From contig NZ_JAPPRJ010000001.1 of NCBI RefSeq assembly GCF_026672545.1, positions 2,295,501 to 2,359,500 on the forward strand: a stretch of 64,000 bases of DNA. Direction: 5' to 3'. A program made the position numbers and the translations under genes. The notes under the pieces were generated by a model, which saw only the letters and a list, made by a program, of their open reading frames with translations, had not been told where the DNA came from and did no database searches. How positions within the stretch are numbered: position 1 is the first letter of the stretch; each line of letters begins with the position of its first letter. Source of the stretch: Rhizobium sp. SL86. GTDB lineage: Bacteria > Pseudomonadota > Alphaproteobacteria > Rhizobiales > Rhizobiaceae. Positions 61,301-64,000 of this stretch are shown here, piece after piece.

Positions 61301-61644
61301 GACAGATCCTCGACCAGCGTGTCCGGATAGGCGAAGGGCCATTTCATCGCCTCCTCTTCGACGAAGAAGTCGAAGGGATTGTAGACCGACATGTCGGCGA
61401 CCAGGTCGACCTCGATCTTGAACTCCGTCACCGGGTCCGGAAAGACGAAACGTGCGAGGTAGTTTCCGTAAGGATCCTGCTGCAGGTTCACGAAGTGATT
61501 GGCGGGGGTGACCTTCAGCGAATGGCTGAGAACTCTGGTGCGGGAATGCGCGGCCGGTTTCAGCCGTATGATCTGGGGTCCAAGGCGAACCGGTTTGTCA
61601 TATTTGTAATGCGTCAGGTGATAGATACTGGCCTTGATCGACAT
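58321..61644 (-). CDS. Large transglutaminase-like protein with DUF2126 domain
   Basis: The 1107-residue protein begins with a beta domain and a transglutaminase core: Cys181 in [11 protein letters not shown], His230 in [11 protein letters not shown], Asp246 in GLDPTSG, a complete triad. From about 300 to the end is DUF2126: [61 protein letters not shown] and [24 protein letters not shown]. In my recollection comparative work proposed DUF2126 to be a COOH-NH2 ligase-type (glutamine synthetase/GCS-like) domain, so the protein may combine amide-bond cleavage and formation. First gene of the cassette; AAGGAG before the ATG at 61644. Confidence 0.9.
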   Translation of the reverse strand: MSIKASIYHLTHYKYDKPVRLGPQIIRLKPAAHSRTRVLSHSLKVTPANHFVNLQQDPYGNYLARFVFPDPVTEFKIEVDLVADMSVYNPFDFFVEEEAMKWPFAYPDTLVEDLSIYRKPEPTGPLLEAFLKTIDRSSEQPTVDMVVGLNARLQQEIGYVIRLEPGVQTPEETLERAKGSCRDTSWLLVQVLRHLGFAARFVSGYLIQLTPDLKALDGPSGTEVDFTDLHAWAEVYLPGAGWIGLDPTSGLLTGESHIPLAATPHYKNAAPISGGYYGEAETEFDFAMKVMRVAEHPRITKPFSDESWEALNALGERVDDLLKAQDVRLTMGGEPTFVSIDDFQSDEWNTAAVGPTKRDRADVLIRKLRQRFAPGGFLHYGQGKWYPGESLPRWTFSLYWRKDGKPIWSDPDLIAVESRNHEVDHTDAARLLQAIAIELDLTPENVTPAYEDPAEWIVKEANLPENVDPSNSKLKDPEERNRIAKVFSQGLTTPAGYVLPVQAWQTRASGRTWVSEKWRTRRGRLYLIPGDSPVGFRLPLNSLPYITPSWYPYINPVDPTVERPPLPDFSTEKGRVMPEHSLRRDIAQQTQMGQSYEEIGGRVRTAISVEVRDGRLCVFMPPTAALEEYLDLIASAERAAKALNLPVHIEGYTPPHDERLNVIRVAPDPGVIEVNIHPASNWQECVEITTAIYEEARLSRLGADKFMIDGRHTGTGGGNHVVVGGANPNDSPFLRRPDVLKSIVLHWQRHPSLSYLFSGLFIGPTSQAPRIDEARHDSLYELEIALAQVPAPGQGLPPLPWLVDRLFRNLLTDVTGNTHRSEICIDKLFSPDGPTGRLGLIEFRGFEMPPNARMSLAQQLLVRALIARFWKNPVQGSFVRWGTALADRFMLPHFVWADFMDVLSDLRQNGFDFRPEWFAAQLEFRFPFFGEVEYEGARLELRQALEPWHVMGEQGAIGGTVRYVDSSVERLQVKLETSNPERYRVACNGRAVPLTKTGEQGVAVAGVRFKAWQPASGLHPVLPVNSPLTFDIYDCWSERSIGGCVYHVAHPGGRNYETFPVNGNEAEARRLARFEPWGHTAGRYVLMSEQVSPEFPLTLDLRRPIGV

Positions 61645-62016
61645 GGAACTCCTTGCCGGACCGTTGAAGCGGGCCCGCACTGAAACGAAGGAGTTGAGTT
61701 TGTGCAATGCAGGACAATAAAGCAAGGTTGTTTTGCCTCTGCCCTGCCAGGTCGAAAGCTTGTCTGAAAGTTGTTTCTAATAGAAATCAAGGCTCTACGA
61801 GCGGTGTCCGGCGGCGGGTCTTGGCCGGGCGAGGGGCGCATCTTGGCGTCTCTGGGGCTTGTCTTTCTTCTGCCCGTTTATGTTTCGAATGCCGCAATCG
61901 CAGGCGTTTCGGGGTGGCTGTCATCAAGCATAAACAAAAAGCCTGCGTGGTGGTGCACACCAAGCAGGCTTTCGCCTAACAATTCACCCATTCTGCTCAT
62001 TTTATATGCAGACGGC
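61645..62016. other. Intergenic region between the transglutaminase cassette and DUF2735 gene
   Basis: 372 bases that must hold the cassette promoter. It also contains the DUF2735 terminator. Several frames are open in it but none resembles a protein; the sequence is less GC-rich than coding DNA around it (for example TTGTTTCTAATAGAAATC at 61770-61787). Confidence 0.4.
61933..61972 (-). terminator. Intrinsic terminator of the DUF2735 gene
   Basis: On the minus strand AAAGCCTGC and GCAGGCTTT enclose a 17-base loop with internal symmetry and are followed by TTTTTG. Confidence 0.8.
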
Positions 62017-62220
62017 TCAGCTGAGCTTGCTCGTCGAATCGGGGCCTGCCTGGATCGCGTTGTCGTGATACCAGCCGCCCCCGAAAGCAAGATCGCTGTA
62101 ACGCGCCGTCTCCGCCTCGACTTTCACCTCCGTCCGATCGCTCCGCAGGCGCCGGCCGCGAAGGCCGCCGACGGGGAACTGGATGATGGTGGCAGTCTGT
62201 CTTTCGGGTGCTGCGTTCAT
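62017..62220 (-). CDS. DUF2735 family small protein
   Basis: A 67-residue protein of the small rhizobial DUF2735 family. The N-terminus MNAAPERQTATIIQFPVGGLRGRR with IIQFPVGG is the family signature; the rest is charged, with a Gly-rich GGGWYHDNAIQ segment near the end. No membrane or catalytic motif. It is divergent from glnII and shares its control region; this position is common in rhizobia. AAGGATAAGGCC precedes the ATG. Function unknown; a link with nitrogen control is inferred. Confidence 0.8.
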   Translation of the reverse strand: MNAAPERQTATIIQFPVGGLRGRRLRSDRTEVKVEAETARYSDLAFGGGWYHDNAIQAGPDSTSKLS

Positions 62221-62272
62221 GGCCTTATCCTTCGTTCATTCTTCCATTCCAGGAGATTATTTGATCATTTTT

Positions 62273-62331
62273 TGTGCATGATGCATTAAATTGCAGCGAC
62301 ATTGCTGCTTTCTTTGTGTGCATTATGCACA
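62273..62331. promoter_or_regulatory. Two palindromes between DUF2735 and glnII
   Basis: TGTGCATTATGCACA (62317-62331) is a perfect palindrome, and TGTGCATGATGCATT (62273-62287) is an imperfect copy. Their centres are 44 bases apart, about four helical turns. They sit about 200 bases upstream of the sigma-54 promoter and just before the DUF2735 start, as expected for enhancer sites of NtrC or similar. The sequence differs from the enteric NtrC consensus, so the binding protein is not certain. Confidence 0.5.
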
Positions 62332-62523
62332 TTTTCTGGTCTTCATGCAACTGTCATCATGAGGGGGGCGGATGTCTTCGCCGGTGCGTTTGACGTCATC
62401 TTCGTACAACGGTTGCGGGGCGCGACCTGTTCCCGCCGACCCTGTGCTGCCGACCGGAAATCTACCGGTCCGGCCGGGTCCGCTCCGGCGAACTTCAGGC
62501 GCTCGCTGGCGCCGCTGGCAAAC

Positions 62524-62539
62524 TGGCACGCAAAATGCA
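62524..62539 (+). promoter_or_regulatory. Sigma-54 (-24/-12) promoter of glnII
   Basis: TGGCACG-N4-ATGCA matches the RpoN consensus TGGCACG-N4-TTGCA with one change. It lies about 90 bases before the glnII start. glnII of rhizobia is known to be transcribed from an NtrC-activated sigma-54 promoter. Confidence 0.75.
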
Positions 62540-62629
62540 TTTCGTATCGCAGTCCCGGAGGCGGCGTCATGATTGGTGCCGCGGGTCGGGATCTGCTCAC
62601 ACCTCGCAGCGTAGAAACGAGAGAGACCT

Positions 62630-63664
62630 ATGACAAAGTACAAGCTCGAGTATATCTGGCTCGACGGCTACAAGCCGGTGCCGAACCTTCGCGGGAAGAC
62701 CCAGATCAAGGAATTCGACGCGTTCCCGACGCTGGAACAGCTGCCGCTGTGGGGCTTCGATGGTTCGTCCACGATGCAGGCCGAAGGTCATAGCTCGGAC
62801 TGCGTTCTGAAGCCGGTTGCCATCTATCCGGATCCGGCCCGCACCAATGGTGCGCTGGTCATGTGCGAAGTCATGATGCCGGATGGCGTCACGCCGCATG
62901 CATCGAACAGCCGCGCGACGATCCTCGACGACGAAGGCGCATGGTTCGGTTTCGAACAGGAATACTTCTTCTACGAAAACGGCCGTCCGCTCGGCTTCCC
63001 GGAGCAGGGCTACCCGGCTCCGCAGGGTCCGTATTACACGGGCGTTGGCTACAAGAACGTCGGTTCGGTTGCCCGCGAAATCGTTGAAGAGCACCTCGAC
63101 CTCTGCCTCGCCGCCGGCATCAACCACGAAGGCATCAATGCCGAAGTGGCCAAGGGTCAGTGGGAATTCCAGGTGTTCGGCAAGGGCTCCAAGAAGGCCG
63201 CCGACCAGATCTGGATGGCCCGTTACCTGCTGCTCCGCCTCTGCGAAAAGTACGGCATCGACGTCGAATTCCACTGCAAGCCGCTCGGCGATACCGACTG
63301 GAACGGCTCGGGCATGCACTGCAACTTCTCCACCACCTACATGCGTGAAGTGGGTGGCAAGGAATATTTCGAAGCGCTCATGGCCGCGTTTGCGAAGAAC
63401 TGGAAGGAGCACATCGACGTTTACGGTCCGGACAACCACCTGCGCCTGACCGGCAAGCACGAAACCGCTCCGTGGAACAAGTTCTCCTACGGCGTTGCCG
63501 ACCGTGGTGCCTCGATCCGCGTTCCGCACTCCTTCGTCAACAACGGCTATCGCGGTTACCTCGAAGACCGCCGTCCGAACTCCCAGGGCGACCCCTACGC
63601 GATCGCTTCGCGCGTTCTGGCAACGATCGCCGAAGTCCCGACGGCTGCTTCCGCTGCCGCCTGA
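62630..63664 (+). CDS. glnII: Glutamine synthetase type II
   Basis: Eukaryotic-like octo/decameric glutamine synthetase; ATP-dependent amidation of glutamate. The 344-residue length is that of GSII, well below type I GlnA (470). MTKYKLEYIWLDGYKPVPNLRGKTQ is the rhizobial start; GFDGSSTMQAEGHSSD, FGFEQEYFFYE (metal Glu), GINAEVAKGQWEFQVF, NGSGMHCNFSTTYM and the KHETAPWNKFSYGVADRGAS region (ATP and glutamate sites) follow. It has no adenylylation site of the type I kind. GAGAGAGACC precedes the ATG. Expression is expected under nitrogen limitation. Confidence 0.96.
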   Translation: MTKYKLEYIWLDGYKPVPNLRGKTQIKEFDAFPTLEQLPLWGFDGSSTMQAEGHSSDCVLKPVAIYPDPARTNGALVMCEVMMPDGVTPHASNSRATILDDEGAWFGFEQEYFFYENGRPLGFPEQGYPAPQGPYYTGVGYKNVGSVAREIVEEHLDLCLAAGINHEGINAEVAKGQWEFQVFGKGSKKAADQIWMARYLLLRLCEKYGIDVEFHCKPLGDTDWNGSGMHCNFSTTYMREVGGKEYFEALMAAFAKNWKEHIDVYGPDNHLRLTGKHETAPWNKFSYGVADRGASIRVPHSFVNNGYRGYLEDRRPNSQGDPYAIASRVLATIAEVPTAASAAA

Positions 63665-63688
63665 TCGATCGGGTGAATGCTATTTCGA

Positions 63689-63717
63689 CGGCATCGGAGC
63701 AATCCGGTGCCGTTTTT
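63689..63717 (+). terminator. Intrinsic terminator of glnII
   Basis: CGGCATCGG pairs with CCGGTGCCG (one G-T), followed by TTTTTC, 24 bases past the stop. Confidence 0.85.
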
Positions 63718-63772
63718 CGTTTGGGTTTGGGCTTGTTGAGAGAGCCGGTGCCTTCCGCCCGGGCGTCGGTTT

Positions 63773-64000
63773 TCAGGTGACCTCGCCGACCGCCTCGCGC
63801 CGCTGGCGGTCCAGTTCCTCGCTGTAACGACGCAGCGTGTGGGCTTCGCTCAACTGGCCGATCACCTTGCGTTCGATCAGGTTGTTGACCACCGCCAGCG
63901 CCTCCGCATGGCTCTGGTCGAAGATGGCGGCGGCTTGGCGCGCATTCATCTGTGGCAGCAGGAAATCGTTCTGGTGGCTGAGAAATTCCACCAGGCTCGT
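63773..64000 (-). CDS. CBS-domain C-terminus, probably of a ClC-type chloride channel
   Basis: The frame is open to the right edge, so the N-terminal part is missing and only about the last 75 residues are visible. The segment EFLSHQNDFLLPQMNARQAAAIFDQSHAEALAVVNNLIERKVIGQLSEAHTLRRYSEELDRQRRE is a CBS repeat (two strand-helix units) with the tail pattern seen at the C-terminus of alphaproteobacterial ClC chloride channels. MgtE- or IMPDH-type CBS proteins are the alternative. Convergent with glnII across its terminator. Confidence 0.6.
   Translation of the reverse strand, partial: TSLVEFLSHQNDFLLPQMNARQAAAIFDQSHAEALAVVNNLIERKVIGQLSEAHTLRRYSEELDRQRREAVGEVT

Noticed and set aside
61707-62289. 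Plus-strand ORFs in the gap before glnII
   Set aside because: They run antisense to the DUF2735 gene and its terminator, have no convincing ribosome sites and no family resemblance.

Overview
The window is high-GC, gene-dense chromosome from an alphaproteobacterium, most likely a Rhizobiaceae member (Rhizobium/Agrobacterium/Shinella-like). Supporting signs are the glgP-glgB-glgC-glgA-pgm-glgX order, a eukaryotic-type glutamine synthetase (GlnII) with a divergent DUF2735 gene, an orphan aa3-oxidase subunit IV, a TakP-like TRAP system, a RIME/Bru-RS-like palindromic intergenic element, and a long leader before a type III ornithine decarboxylase where the alphaproteobacterial speF RNA motif is expected. 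I see no prophage, insertion sequence, CRISPR array, rRNA or tRNA. Both window ends cut genes: a nitroreductase on the left and a CBS-domain protein on the right.

Layout. 0-3.2 kb: nitroreductase tail, then the methionine ABC importer metN-metI-metQ. 3.2-10.8 kb: a CHASE4-GGDEF-EAL c-di-GMP protein, tRNA hydroxylase trhO, a chemoreceptor cotranscribed with an orphan periplasmic binding protein, and a CYTH-CHAD pair. 10.9-21.3 kb: KDPG aldolase, a DUF533 protein, two acetyltransferases, a NicO/DUF1007 metal-transport pair, a LysR regulator divergent from ornithine decarboxylase, ompW behind a perfect FNR/FixK box, a serine hydrolase and an SDR. 21.3-28.8 kb: palindromic repeat, WD40 plus CobW-type zinc GTPase, a Phd/VapC toxin-antitoxin pair, a creatininase-family protein, MarR and LacI regulators, a 2-hydroxyacid dehydrogenase and a PuuD-type amidase. 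29-34.8 kb: TRAP transporter (binding protein convergent with its permeases), oxidase subunit IV, a TPR lipoprotein and rpsU. 35-42 kb: sarcosine oxidase soxBDAG, cyclopropane fatty acid synthase, a MaoC dehydratase. 42-53.4 kb: the glycogen operon. 53.6-61.6 kb: a TadG-like von Willebrand protein and a three-gene transglutaminase / ATP-grasp / alpha-E / DUF2126 cassette. 61.6-64 kb: DUF2735 and glnII.

How genes work together. The glycogen genes form one leftward unit with one-base stop/start overlaps (glgP-glgB, glgA-pgm) covering synthesis, branching, phosphorolysis, debranching and glucose-1-P/glucose-6-P exchange. soxBDAG encodes the four subunits that convert sarcosine to glycine, H2O2 and methylene-THF. 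glnII has a -24/-12 (sigma-54) promoter and two upstream palindromes, indicating nitrogen control.

The best candidate for an under-described system is the cassette at 55,017-61,644: two cysteine transglutaminase-like proteins and a circularly permuted ATP-grasp/alpha-E protein, with almost no intergenic space. The families are known from genome surveys as a predicted peptide synthesis or modification system, but to my knowledge substrate and product are unknown. All assignments rest on reading translations and motifs; no database search was run.
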